Origin: Deltaproteobacteria bacterium | GTDB taxonomy: Bacteria; Myxococcota_A; Polyangia; Haliangiales; Haliangiaceae | DNA: 33,908 nucleotides | Direction: 5' to 3' | NCBI GenBank assembly: GCA_025353585.1 | Contig: JANXOM010000341.1 | Coordinates: forward strand, 1-33,908 | In this document: piece after piece, positions 25,009-33,224 of the stretch | How the letters are laid out: the number at the start of each line of letters is the position of its first letter | How positions within the stretch are numbered: the stretch's first letter is position 1 | The notes under the pieces: generated by a model | Seen by the model: only the letters and a program-made list of their open reading frames with translations | Told to the model about the DNA's origin: nothing | The model's database searches: none | Position numbers and translations under genes: made by a program

Positions 25009-28000
25009 ATGTCGGAGCTGAAGTGGGGGCTGATCACGAACGGGGCGACCTTCGAGGCCCTGGTGCTAACTCTTGTTCGTTTTGAAGACCCGAAGGCGTC
25101 GCTGTTTGCCCGGCGAGGTCCGGATGGCGGACAGGACGCGCGATCTGGCGACGGGACCACGGTCTATCAGGCAAAGCATCACACGGATGGATCTGCGGCA
25201 AAGGCGATCGCGGATGCGCTGGATGAGTCATCGAAGGTCGAGAGCTACCGGCGAGACGAACATCCACGGGCTAAGCAGTGGCAAGGGGTCACGCACTGGC
25301 GGCTCGTCTGCAATGCGGAGTTCAATCCGCGTGATCGCCAGCGCTGGCTCGATGAGGTGGTGCCCGCATTCGCTCAACAGGGATTAACGGCCGACTTCTG
25401 GCAGCGAGCAGACCTCGAGTCATTGCTGGCGAAGCACCCTGAGGTGTATCGGTCATTTTTCGAGCAGGAGGCGCGCGCATTCCTAACTCTGCCCGAGGTG
25501 CGCGAGCGTTTCGAACAGGATGAACCTTTCCTGACTCGCGATGCGCTCACACCTTTCGTTGGACGCGAGCAGGAAACGTCGGAGATCGAGGCGTTTCTCG
25601 CATCCACTGAACTTTTCCTCGTAGTGCACGGCTCCGGCGGGATCGGAAAGTCGCGTTTTCTCCTGGAGGTTGGCGAGAGGCTCGCGGACATCGGCGACTG
25701 GCAGGTGCTTTGGGCGAACGTCGCAACGCTCAGCGCGGGAACCAGCTGGTTCGATGGCGTGGTTCCCGAACGCCCAACAGTTCTGTTTGTTGACGAGCCG
25801 GATAGCGAACAGGTCCTTCGTTTGTTGTCCGAACAGCTCGGCGGATATGTGGGTCGCGCGAGCAAGTGGAAGGTCGTCGTCGCGGTGCGGTCCCCGAAGG
25901 ATCCAGTTCTACGTTTCCTGTCGACTCCGAAGCTGAACGCAAGGGTTCGCTGGCTACCGCTCAAGGAACTGACAAAGGAAGCTGCGCGCAAGATGTGTCG
26001 CGACCTCCTGGCTACCGGTCCTCGCGCGCGCGAAGTAGCGTCGTGGCGGGAGCATGCGATCGAGTCGCTGGCCGACCGTTTCGCGCGTCAACCGATCTGG
26101 ATGACGTTGGCCGTTCATTTGCTCGAGACCTACGGCGACGTCAATCGAATCCCTGAGACTGCCAGCGCGCTCGCAGAGCTCTACCTGAACGAGGTCATCG
26201 AACAACAGCGAGGTGACGATCCAGACACGATCCGAAACTGTCTTCGTTGGGTGGCCCTTATCGGCACTATTAACCGGGAAAGCGACTCGATCGTTCAGCT
26301 TGTCGCTGACCAAAGCGGCATCAAAGATGTGACGACGATGCGCGGCTTATTGGCGCGCCTAGTCGATCGACGCGCGCTATCGCAGCGAGGAGCAAACGGG
26401 CGTTTCGTCGAGCTCAAGCCCGACGTTCTCCGAGATCACATCCTGACCGCGTGGTTGGCGGTTTCCGTTGGATTCGGATCTTCGCCATATGCCGCATCAC
26501 CCGATGTCGCTGCGCTCCTCAAGCCGATTACGACCGCGATCGAAAAGGGTGGTCTTAGCGACGTTGGTCGCGCGATCTTGTCGTCCATAGCGCGGACCGA
26601 AGTGCTGTTTCGCAGACTGGAGCAACCAGTAGCGTTGCTGGATCCGTTCTTCAGAGTACTAGTTGGTGCGCTCCCAAGGCTGACTGCGTCCGGGAGGATC
26701 GCGCTCGCCCAGGTGTTGCCCGACGTTGCGAGGTTCCGGGTAAGCGAGGTAGTGGCGCTGACGGAGCGCCTACGCACCTCACCGGTAGCGACCGAGACAA
26801 TTGAGACGATGTACGGCCGCCGCGAACTCACCCAAGATGACGTTCTCCTGAGTCTCGCGTGGCCCGTGTATCACGCCGCAATGGGGGCGGAAACACTCCA
26901 GCAGCAGGTGGCGGTCCTGACCTCCCTCTATGAACTGGCTATCGCGGAAGCAGAGGCGGTGCCACGGCTCCCGCGACGAGAATTGCCCAACGACGGTCGT
27001 CGTGCGGGCACGCTGGTGGGACAAACAATCGCAGGCGGACTTTACTTCTGGTCGTCGTTCAACGATGCGTCCTCACAGCTTGGAATGGCGAAGCTCGAGA
27101 CCCTGCGTTCGCAACCGCCGTCGCCGGCGGAGACCCGGGCGTTGAAAGCGCTGATGATTCCGCTGCTCGCTGTCGAGAGGCATGAGGACTGGGTGGAGGG
27201 TGATCAATTCATCTTCCGCAAGTACGTCATCGGAGAAGGTCATCCTGCTTGGACTACACGCGAGGGACTCATCGCCAAGGTCAAGGAGCTGCTTCTCGAC
27301 GATTCGGTGACACTCGACTCGCAGCTCGTTCTTTGGGAGCTGTTCGTGGAAGCACATCGGCTGGCGAACTTTGTTGCTCTCCATGAACCGAATGAGTTCG
27401 CTCGGAAGACACGAGCGCGTTTTATGGAAGACCTGCAATGGACGCGTGACGTGCTCACGAGGCGCGGACTTAGGTTTGAGGAGATGCGGGCCGCTCGCGA
27501 CATCTGGGATTGGCACGCGCGCTTCGACAAGGACACCGAGCTGAAGGCGGCGGCGGAAGAACTGGAGACGCTGTATACGAAGAACGAACTCGCAGCGGAG
27601 TTTGAGCCCCTTCTCGAATTCGAGTCCGTCGAAGCATACGACCGCAACGCGATGATCGCAGCGCAGCGGATTGTTGCCGCGGGCGACCACGGGATCAGGA
27701 CGTTTGTCGAACGCGGAGTTCTCTTTGTGAAGGAGGACCGACGCTTCTTTACGCTCTTGGGTGTCGGCTCTCAGCTCGGTTCGCTGGCGAGAGGCAACGC
27801 ACGCGTTCGTACCTTCGTTACGGAGACGCTTGCGAAGCACGAAGAACGGCACCTGTTGGAGTTCACGCTGTCGGTCGCGTCGCGATGGCTCTTCGACACT
27901 CGAAGAGAGGATGGTGGGCCGAAGGCGTTCGAACTTCTTCAGGCGTTGCTGGGGCTGTGCGGCGACGAACTGACGCAGATCGAATTGCTGTCGGCTGTGT

Positions 28001-29025
28001 ATGGTCTCGCCCCTCCGAGGTACAAAAGTGAAGAGCTTTCCGAGCCGGAACACACATTCCTGCGACGTCAGGGAGAGATGTTTGCACGGCATGCGCGGGA
28101 ACCGGCGTTCGTTGCTCTGGTGAGCCCCGCGTTCATGCACGACGGGGCGGCCTACCGGATGCTTCTTGAGCAATCCTTCGACCGACTCGCTGAGCCAGTA
28201 CTCACCCACGCGGTCGCCGCTCTGGTTCAGGGCGTCTTCTGGGCGGTCTACGATCGCCAAGGCGTCGACGCCCCCGGGGGATTTTCGGAGTGGCTACTCG
28301 ATCAAGTTATTCGCGTTGCGGATCTAGATGGCCTCGGAAGCATGAACGATCACCGTCTCGGTGAGGTGCTGGCCGCCGTCGGTCGTGCCCCGCTACGGTG
28401 GCTTCCAAAGGCGCTCAAGGCGCGAGCCGCTTTGGAATCAAGTCAGGGTTACGGGAAGGTGCTCGCGATCGGTCACCAGAGTTCGCTCGGCGAGTACGTC
28501 GAGCCGATTGGGGAGGGCGAGCCCGATCGCCAACAAGTGGCTGGAGTAATCGACGAGCTGTTGGACCTGGCAGACGATCCTGGAACGGTAGGATACCGGC
28601 TGAACGACATCCTTCACGACGTCGATCCACACGGAGTCGTTCTGGCAGACGCAATCGCCGCACGCATTCGTAGCGTCGGGCCTGATGACGTAATGAGGTT
28701 CGTGCGTCTCGCGCGTTCGTACGTTGTGGATACGCCGCCGTGGCGCACCATTGCCCTGCCGGTATTGCAAATCGCAGCTTCACCGGAGAAGAGCGACGAG
28801 CGAAACGTGCTTTTCAGCGCCCTTGGCGACCCAGGCATCCGTACATGGAGCGGCAAGCATGGTGAGGTGGCGTCTGTGTTCGTTAACGCTCTCGACACTG
28901 CAAGGCGGCATCGGGACAACGAAAAGGATCCCCGGTTCGCCGCGTTCTGGAACTGGTATGTCGAGGTTGCCGCGGCCGAGTTGGAGCGCGAGAAGGAAAG
29001 CGCCAAGGAGGAGCGGGGCGAATGA
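25009..29025 (+). CDS. Nuclease-STAND NTPase (Avs-like architecture)
   Basis: 1,338 residues. The N-terminal ~150 residues are an Mrr-like restriction-endonuclease domain: FEALVLTLVRFED, GPDGGQD (37-43) and YQAK with Gln54 and Lys56, the PD-(D/E)xK pattern. A STAND-type NTPase follows with Walker A GSGGIGKS (208-215) and Walker B VLFVDEPD (Asp262-Glu263). The remaining ~900 residues are helical repeats without a clear motif, as in TPR-like sensor regions. Known Avs proteins use this order: a nuclease effector, an NTPase that oligomerises, and a C-terminal sensor that binds phage proteins. Membership in a named Avs class cannot be decided here, and it is shorter than most. It starts three bases after the helicase stop and overlaps the next gene by four bases (ATGA), so the operon is tight. 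Confidence 0.88.
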   Translation: MSELKWGLITNGATFEALVLTLVRFEDPKASLFARRGPDGGQDARSGDGTTVYQAKHHTDGSAAKAIADALDESSKVESYRRDEHPRAKQWQGVTHWRLVCNAEFNPRDRQRWLDEVVPAFAQQGLTADFWQRADLESLLAKHPEVYRSFFEQEARAFLTLPEVRERFEQDEPFLTRDALTPFVGREQETSEIEAFLASTELFLVVHGSGGIGKSRFLLEVGERLADIGDWQVLWANVATLSAGTSWFDGVVPERPTVLFVDEPDSEQVLRLLSEQLGGYVGRASKWKVVVAVRSPKDPVLRFLSTPKLNARVRWLPLKELTKEAARKMCRDLLATGPRAREVASWREHAIESLADRFARQPIWMTLAVHLLETYGDVNRIPETASALAELYLNEVIEQQRGDDPDTIRNCLRWVALIGTINRESDSIVQLVADQSGIKDVTTMRGLLARLVDRRALSQRGANGRFVELKPDVLRDHILTAWLAVSVGFGSSPYAASPDVAALLKPITTAIEKGGLSDVGRAILSSIARTEVLFRRLEQPVALLDPFFRVLVGALPRLTASGRIALAQVLPDVARFRVSEVVALTERLRTSPVATETIETMYGRRELTQDDVLLSLAWPVYHAAMGAETLQQQVAVLTSLYELAIAEAEAVPRLPRRELPNDGRRAGTLVGQTIAGGLYFWSSFNDASSQLGMAKLETLRSQPPSPAETRALKALMIPLLAVERHEDWVEGDQFIFRKYVIGEGHPAWTTREGLIAKVKELLLDDSVTLDSQLVLWELFVEAHRLANFVALHEPNEFARKTRARFMEDLQWTRDVLTRRGLRFEEMRAARDIWDWHARFDKDTELKAAAEELETLYTKNELAAEFEPLLEFESVEAYDRNAMIAAQRIVAAGDHGIRTFVERGVLFVKEDRRFFTLLGVGSQLGSLARGNARVRTFVTETLAKHEERHLLEFTLSVASRWLFDTRREDGGPKAFELLQALLGLCGDELTQIELLSAVYGLAPPRYKSEELSEPEHTFLRRQGEMFARHAREPAFVALVSPAFMHDGAAYRMLLEQSFDRLAEPVLTHAVAALVQGVFWAVYDRQGVDAPGGFSEWLLDQVIRVADLDGLGSMNDHRLGEVLAAVGRAPLRWLPKALKARAALESSQGYGKVLAIGHQSSLGEYVEPIGEGEPDRQQVAGVIDELLDLADDPGTVGYRLNDILHDVDPHGVVLADAIAARIRSVGPDDVMRFVRLARSYVVDTPPWRTIALPVLQIAASPEKSDERNVLFSALGDPGIRTWSGKHGEVASVFVNALDTARRHRDNEKDPRFAAFWNWYVEVAAAELEREKESAKEERGE

Positions 29026-29849
29026 CGAGATCGTTAGACGATCGGCTCGAAGCTGCAAAACGCAGCCTTGACGCCAGCGCTTTAGCCGCAGCGCTGGTGG
29101 GGGTTGGTGATCAGATGAGTCGCTCGTTGGCGACGGGCTCGAGCATCGAGTACTGGCGAGAATTGTGGGCAGCACGCAATTCAGCTCGAGACCTTCTCGT
29201 GGGTCTTGAAGAGCGGATCGAGCAAGATGATTTCGTCGTCGTACAGTTCGGTGTCCCGCGGCGGTCCGCACCCCCGATGCGGATTAAATATAGCCATGCG
29301 CGCCTCATCGGCGTTGAGGCTTATTTGTCGTTGAGTTGGTCACTGGCCGACCGTGTCTCTGGATTTGTCGGTCGCGTGCTGTGCTCGGCTGATGGCGGCG
29401 CCTTCAGCGACCAAGGGTCGGCGAAGCTCGTCTCACACTTCGTGGACTCCAAGGACAGCCTCAGCAGGAGCACCGCCGGACTCCTCATCGATTCGATCCG
29501 TCGGGCGTTTGGTTGGCCAATTGCCGTTTCGTACGCGCTCAGAAACCATTTCATCCATGACGGCGGCCAGCAGCACGAAGTCGACTTCTTCGCCGGAGCC
29601 ACTTCGATCGACGAGTTCAAGATCAACGCGAAGGCGTGGAAGAACATCCGTAATCGCGCGGTTGCTTACAACGTGTTGCCCGACAACATCCGCAAGAACG
29701 CGAACTTTCCACCGGCCCCAGAGGAGGACCTCCGCGTGCTCTTGACTGCCTGCGAACGCGAAATGGACGAGGCTCTCGGTATCCTGCTGGGTTCAGCATG
29801 CGCAGCGCTTGCAACGCATCTCTCGTTCTTGACGGGCAATGACGTCTGA
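29022..29849 (+). CDS. HEPN-like protein, last gene of the helicase-STAND operon
   Basis: 275 residues; the ATG overlaps the stop of the STAND gene. Mostly helical. The sequence SYALRNHFIHDGGQ gives Arg174-Asn-x3-His179, the RNxxxH motif of HEPN ribonucleases (for example the Cthe_2314-type group). Other segments have FVGRVL and SHFVDSKDSLSRS but no known domain. As the last gene of an operon with a methyltransferase, a helicase and a nuclease-STAND protein, it may be an RNA-cutting effector or a partner needed by the STAND protein; both are inference. Confidence 0.75.
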   Translation: MTRSLDDRLEAAKRSLDASALAAALVGVGDQMSRSLATGSSIEYWRELWAARNSARDLLVGLEERIEQDDFVVVQFGVPRRSAPPMRIKYSHARLIGVEAYLSLSWSLADRVSGFVGRVLCSADGGAFSDQGSAKLVSHFVDSKDSLSRSTAGLLIDSIRRAFGWPIAVSYALRNHFIHDGGQQHEVDFFAGATSIDEFKINAKAWKNIRNRAVAYNVLPDNIRKNANFPPAPEEDLRVLLTACEREMDEALGILLGSACAALATHLSFLTGNDV

Positions 29850-30172
29850 GAGCTAGCCCCACGAACGAAGCACGACCCAGATGCTTCACCGGACCGACCA
29901 CGCCCCCGGACAACCAGCTCGGAGCAGTTGGCACCAGCGCCCGGTTCGAGTTCGGCGCCAACGTCAGCGATCGCGCGCAGGAACATTCCTCGTCGGCAGC
30001 CAGGGATCTACGTCCCGGCCATCGCGCCGTTCGCTGTGGGAGAATCGGACCTGTGTGCCTCCAGGAGTGAACAGTCAAACGCGGCGCTGGCTCGCCGGGC
30101 TAAGTTTCCGACGATTCCTCGGTCCGCACGTTGGACCGTTGCTTTGTCAGCCCGTTCGATTAGGTTCGCTTG
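29850..30172. other. 323-bp gene-free stretch between the HEPN-like and DprA-like genes
   Basis: No supported gene and no clear terminator hairpin with a T tract. The only recognisable elements are the promoter-like boxes at its right end (30139-30166). The stretch separates two independent units of the defence island. Confidence 0.5.
30139..30166 (+). promoter_or_regulatory. Possible promoter of the DprA-PRTase unit
   Basis: TTGCTT (30139-30144) and TAGGTT (30161-30166) are 16 bp apart. The -10 box ends six bases before the ATG at 30173, so a leaderless mRNA is likely. Confidence 0.4.
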
Positions 30173-30874
30173 ATGGTGACGATGACCGCGCCTAACGACG
30201 ACTACACGCCGCCTCCCCGCGCCGCCGTGGTAACGGTGCCGTCGGAGCGCGTCGGCATCACCAACGGGCTGCTGCTCCAGTTTCCGCAGATCCACAGCGT
30301 CGGCGATCTTGGTTTGCTCGACTTGCCGCGCATCGCGATCGTTGGTGCGAGAAAGGCCACCGTCGAAGGGCGTCGGCGAGCGGCGCAGCTCGCCCGCGAC
30401 TGTGCCCGCGCGGGTGTGGTCGTCGTGTCGGGGCTCGCAGAGGGGATCGACTACGCCGCACACACCGCGGCGATCGAGCACGGTGGCAAGACGATCGCCG
30501 TCATCGGGACCCCGCTCGACAAGGTCTATCCGACGAAGCACGCCGCCCTCCAGCACAAGATCTACCGCGAACACCTTCTGCTCTCGCCATTCACGTGGGG
30601 GGAGAAGTTCGTGCCGACAAACTTCCCCGCGCGCAACCGGATCATGGCCCGGCTCGCGCTCACGACCGTGATCATCGAGGCGAGCGACACGAGCGGCTCG
30701 CTGCATCAGGCGGCGGAGAGCATTCAGATTGGGCATCCCGTGTTCATCGCGGCGGGTGTCATCGACGATCCCAGGCTGACGTGGCCGAAGCGCTTCATCG
30801 GCGAGGACAAACCGCTCGGGCGCGTTCTCCGGACGACCTCGGACGTGATCGACTTCGCCCGCTCGATGACATGA
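30173..30874 (+). CDS. Stand-alone DprA/Smf-like Rossmann-fold protein
   Basis: 233 residues from the ATG at 30173 (a TTG at 30170 and an ATG at 30182 are in frame). The DprA core is clear: IAIVGARKATVEGRRRA, VVVVSGLAEGIDYAAHTAA, GGKTIAVIGTPLDKVYP, FPARNRIMARLA and EASDTSGSLHQAAESIQIG. Known DprA proteins bind ssDNA and load RecA during transformation, but this one lacks the usual N-terminal SAM-like and C-terminal winged-helix domains and sits in a mobile element. It overlaps the phosphoribosyltransferase gene (ATGA), so the products are made together. DprA-like folds also bind nucleotides, so it may serve as a sensor or enzyme in a conflict system. Confidence 0.88.
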   Translation: MVTMTAPNDDYTPPPRAAVVTVPSERVGITNGLLLQFPQIHSVGDLGLLDLPRIAIVGARKATVEGRRRAAQLARDCARAGVVVVSGLAEGIDYAAHTAAIEHGGKTIAVIGTPLDKVYPTKHAALQHKIYREHLLLSPFTWGEKFVPTNFPARNRIMARLALTTVIIEASDTSGSLHQAAESIQIGHPVFIAAGVIDDPRLTWPKRFIGEDKPLGRVLRTTSDVIDFARSMT

Positions 30875-31596
30875 GAACGATTCGCGGGTTAGCGTTGGGG
30901 ACGTACTACGCCGCGGGGGCGAACGCGGCGAGCTCGACGCCGCACGCCTCCGCGATGCGTGGCCTCGTCTACGCGGTTAAGGACAACCGCGAGCCGCCGA
31001 ATAAGCCGCAGGCGATCGCGCATCCGTTGCACCCGTCGGGGCATTCTGTGATGGTCGATCGTTCGAACGCGATCGAATACGTGACGGCGATGCTCGCACG
31101 CCGGACCACGCAGCTCGCCACGTTCTTCGGTGTCGACGATCCACGTCAGGTCACGCTGGTGCCTGTTCCCTCGTCCGAGGTCACTGCGACCACCATCGAG
31201 ACCGCGAGGTTTCGTACCTTGAGACTCTGTCGCGCACTTGCCGGCGTCGGCCTGGGAACCGTCGAGGTCCTCGCCGCCCAAGCGGTCCCGGTCGTTTCCA
31301 AAACCAAGGGGCTTCGTCGGACCGCGGATCAGATCCTTGCCGGCTTCGTGCGAACGGCGACTCCGATTCCGAGGTCCGCGGTGATCGTGCTCGTCGATGA
31401 CAACGTGCAGAGCGGCAACAGCATCGCGGCGCTCGATCGGCTGCTTGGCGGAACGCGGACGACCGCGGCGTTCGCAGTCGCGGTCACCGACGCGCAGGAG
31501 TGCAAGGACGCAGTGAAGCATCGCCGCTTCACCGTCGAGTACGACGAAGCCGCGAAGGTGCTCGATGTAGACTGCACGCTCGACGCCGTTCGGTGA
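30871..31596 (+). CDS. ComF-like phosphoribosyltransferase-fold protein
   Basis: 241 residues from the ATG at 30871, which overlaps the DprA-like stop by four bases; longer frames upstream overlap that gene and are not used. The PRPP-binding loop VIVLVDDNVQSGNSIAALD (about residues 170-188) matches the type I PRTase motif, and VTLVPVPSSE is the usual preceding strand. The N-terminal region (YAAGANAASSTPHASAMRG and LVYAVKD) resembles ComF-type proteins but lacks their zinc-finger cysteines. It may transfer or bind a phosphoribosyl group. DprA and ComF are both competence proteins, so their pairing here outside a competence locus is notable. Confidence 0.82.
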   Translation: MRTIRGLALGTYYAAGANAASSTPHASAMRGLVYAVKDNREPPNKPQAIAHPLHPSGHSVMVDRSNAIEYVTAMLARRTTQLATFFGVDDPRQVTLVPVPSSEVTATTIETARFRTLRLCRALAGVGLGTVEVLAAQAVPVVSKTKGLRRTADQILAGFVRTATPIPRSAVIVLVDDNVQSGNSIAALDRLLGGTRTTAAFAVAVTDAQECKDAVKHRRFTVEYDEAAKVLDVDCTLDAVR

Positions 31597-31682
31597 ATGA
31601 CGTCGACGTGATCGGGGGCTCCGCAGTCAGTCTCCTCATTGCGACGTCGAGAAGTGTTCGACGAAGGCGCTATGAGCCTGGC

Positions 31683-31705
31683 ACCGTTGCAAAATCTGCA
31701 ACGGT
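31683..31705 (+). terminator. Possible terminator stem-loop 86 bases after the PRTase gene
   Basis: ACCGTTGCA (31683-31691) pairs with TGCAACGGT (31697-31705) around AAATC. Stable, but the following bases are TCAGCG without a T tract, so termination would be factor-assisted at best. Confidence 0.4.
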
Positions 31706-31831
31706 TCAGCGAACGCGAGGGCGACCACTGGATGTCGGCGTGAGTGACATCGTGATTTCCCTTCTCCCGGATCGCGGGGATCAGCGAGTGCCAAATTTCG
31801 GCGTTTCGTAAAACCGGACCGAAACGAACGT

Positions 31832-31862
31832 GCGGGAGAGAAAGCGTGTGCCCTTCTCCCGC
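31832..31862. repeat. Mini tRNA-Gly-like hairpin
   Basis: GCGGGAGA (31832-31839) pairs with TCTCCCGC (31855-31862). The first seven and last twelve bases (CCCTTCTCCCGC) match the 5' and 3' ends of the tRNA-Gly at 4486-4556, as if the middle of the tRNA had been removed. Confidence 0.6.
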
Positions 31863-31887
31863 GATCGTGTAACCACCTGAAATCAGG

Positions 31888-31906
31888 TCTGCCAAATTTT
31901 GGCAGA
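31888..31906. repeat. 19-bp palindrome TCTGCCAAA-T-TTTGGCAGA
   Basis: Perfect 9-bp arms around one T. It directly follows a 14-bp palindrome (31875-31888, ACCTGA-AA-TCAGGT). A partial copy (GCCAAATTTCGGC) occurs about 100 bp upstream. Form fits a dimeric protein site 115 bp from attR. Confidence 0.6.
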
Positions 31907-32021
31907 AGCACCGGGATAAGGTGCTGTTTTGACGGGGACAGGCGGGACGACGAAGAGACCGAACCAGTGAGAATCGTTGCAACACGAGGTTAATCTTGAA
32001 GAAAATTAACGCCTCTCACCT

Positions 32022-32044
32022 GGTTCGAATCCCTTCTCCCGCTC
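32022..32044 (+). repeat. attR (copy of the tRNA-Gly 3' end)
   Basis: Perfect 23-bp match to attL (4536-4558). The base before differs (T against G), so the identity is restricted to the attachment core. The DNA beyond is the original chromosomal sequence that followed tRNA-Gly before integration. Confidence 0.92.
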
Positions 32045-32140
32045 CAACTCGGAGGCTTTGAGTCGCCTCGCTTGGAACGTTTGAGGTGCCATCGAGCCTC
32101 CGCTCGCGTCGGCTCCGGGCTCCGGGCGACGGCATCCTCG

Positions 32141-32158
32141 CATCCTCACCAGAGGATG
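32141..32158. other. Hairpin before the ankyrin-repeat gene
   Basis: CATCCTC (32141-32147) pairs with GAGGATG (32152-32158) around ACCA. It may be the original tRNA-Gly terminator region or an operator of the following gene; no T tract is present. Confidence 0.35.
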
Positions 32159-32178
32159 TCGCGTGAGAGGATAGGGTC

Positions 32179-33162
32179 GTGCTTCCCCTCCGACCGCACG
32201 ACGAGGTGCTGCGCGTCGACGGCTCGGCGGTCGAGCGCGACGCGGGTGGATGGGCGTTCTGCTGGAGCGAGCCCGACGTCAACAGCGTGATCGAGCACCG
32301 CTTCGTCAAGACGACGGACGAGGTCATCGCTTCGGGCCCGGCCGGTGCGATGACCGCTGACGAGCTCGAAGCTCTCGCGCGGGCTATCGAGCGGGACCCC
32401 TCGTCGCTTCCGTGGTGCAGGGAGCGCCGGCTCCTCGAGTCTATTGTCGCGGATGATCGCGAGGGCGTGCGAGCCGCCCTCGCGGCGATGGGGGCCGCCG
32501 ACGGCTCGGCCTCGCGCGCGGACCCGACGACCGTGACCGTCAACGACGTCCGCGAGCCGATCTTGACGCTCGCGCTCGGCGTCGCGGCATGGCAGGTCGC
32601 GAGGGACCTCATCCTCCGAGGTGAGCGGCTGGCGCCGCCGCCTGCGTCCAGCTGGGACGCGACGAGCTACGCGCTCGCAGCGCTCGACGGCTCGGATGGC
32701 GCGCTCGAGGTTCTCCATCACCTGCTGGCGCGTCGGGCGCTCGCTCCGGTCGGCGGCCGACTGCGCCTCGTCCGATCGCCCAGGATCGTGCACGCGCTGA
32801 TCGATGGCGGCGCGCAGCCGGATGCGCACGAACCAGCGAGCCCGACGCTCGGCGGGTTTCTGGACGATGCCACCCCGCTCGCGGTGGCCGTCGTGCAAAG
32901 CGATCCTCAGGGCCCGGAGCGACTCGACGTCGCCGCCGCTCTCCTCGAGCGCGGCGCATCGCTCGAGACGCGTGACGGGCAAGGTCGCACGGCGCTGATC
33001 GTGGCTGTGAGGTGGGGCCAGGCCGGGCCGGTCCGCTGGCTGCTCGACCGAGGCGCGAACGTGGAGTGTGCCGCGGACCGGCATGGCCGGACGCCCCGTT
33101 CCCTCGCGCTCGAGAGACCCGACGATTCGAGCTCGAGGCTCTTGCTGGCCTCTCATCGCTAG
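32179..33162 (+). CDS. Ankyrin-repeat protein
   Basis: 327 residues from a GTG at 32179; the start is uncertain because a TAGGGT box ends one base before it, and a GTG at 32206 is possible. The C-terminal ~85 residues contain at least two ankyrin repeats: DVAAALLERGASLETRDGQG followed by RTALIVAVRWGQAGPVRWLL, and DRGANVECAADRHGRTPRSL. Earlier segments (IVADDREGVRAALAAMG and VARDLILRGERLA) look like degenerate repeats. No signal peptide. Probably a protein-binding protein. It is the first chromosomal gene after the element. Confidence 0.8.
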   Translation: MLPLRPHDEVLRVDGSAVERDAGGWAFCWSEPDVNSVIEHRFVKTTDEVIASGPAGAMTADELEALARAIERDPSSLPWCRERRLLESIVADDREGVRAALAAMGAADGSASRADPTTVTVNDVREPILTLALGVAAWQVARDLILRGERLAPPPASSWDATSYALAALDGSDGALEVLHHLLARRALAPVGGRLRLVRSPRIVHALIDGGAQPDAHEPASPTLGGFLDDATPLAVAVVQSDPQGPERLDVAAALLERGASLETRDGQGRTALIVAVRWGQAGPVRWLLDRGANVECAADRHGRTPRSLALERPDDSSSRLLLASHR

Positions 33163-33224
33163 CCGGTTCACCGGACCGGCGCGAGGGCTTGCATCGGCCA
33201 GAGGCCATCGAGTACCCTCGCACC

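Larger units (their letters stand above)
31597..32021. other. 425-bp palindrome-rich region before attR
   Basis: No supported gene. It is less GC-rich than the rest of the window and contains inverted repeats at 31683-31705 (9-bp arms), 31802-31826 (7-bp arms), 31832-31862 (8-bp arms), 31875-31888 (6-bp arms) and 31888-31906 (9-bp arms, centre T). CCCTTCTCCCG occurs at 31759-31769 and 31851-31861 as well as in attR, and TGCCAAATTT occurs at 31789-31798 and 31890-31899. These may be arm sites for integrase and excisionase, a small RNA, or remains of earlier integration. Confidence 0.65.

Noticed and set aside
27073..28260. 395-codon minus-strand frame opposite the STAND gene
   Set aside because: No motifs or ribosome site; lies wholly antisense to a well-supported gene in a tight operon.
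28298..28307. A fourth CTCGATCAAG copy
   Set aside because: Lies inside the STAND coding sequence (Leu-Asp-Gln), isolated and off any grid; probably chance.
29881..30195. 104-codon plus-strand frame before the DprA-like gene
   Set aside because: Arg/Ser/Pro-rich composition, no ribosome site, and it overlaps the DprA-like start.
31329..31985. 218-codon minus-strand frame at the right end of the element
   Set aside because: Overlaps the PRTase gene and the palindrome region; its repeated Arg-Glu-Lys-Gly-type segments come from the tRNA-derived DNA repeats.
32146..33171. 341-codon minus-strand frame opposite the ankyrin-repeat gene
   Set aside because: Arg-rich shadow; the plus strand has clear ankyrin repeats.
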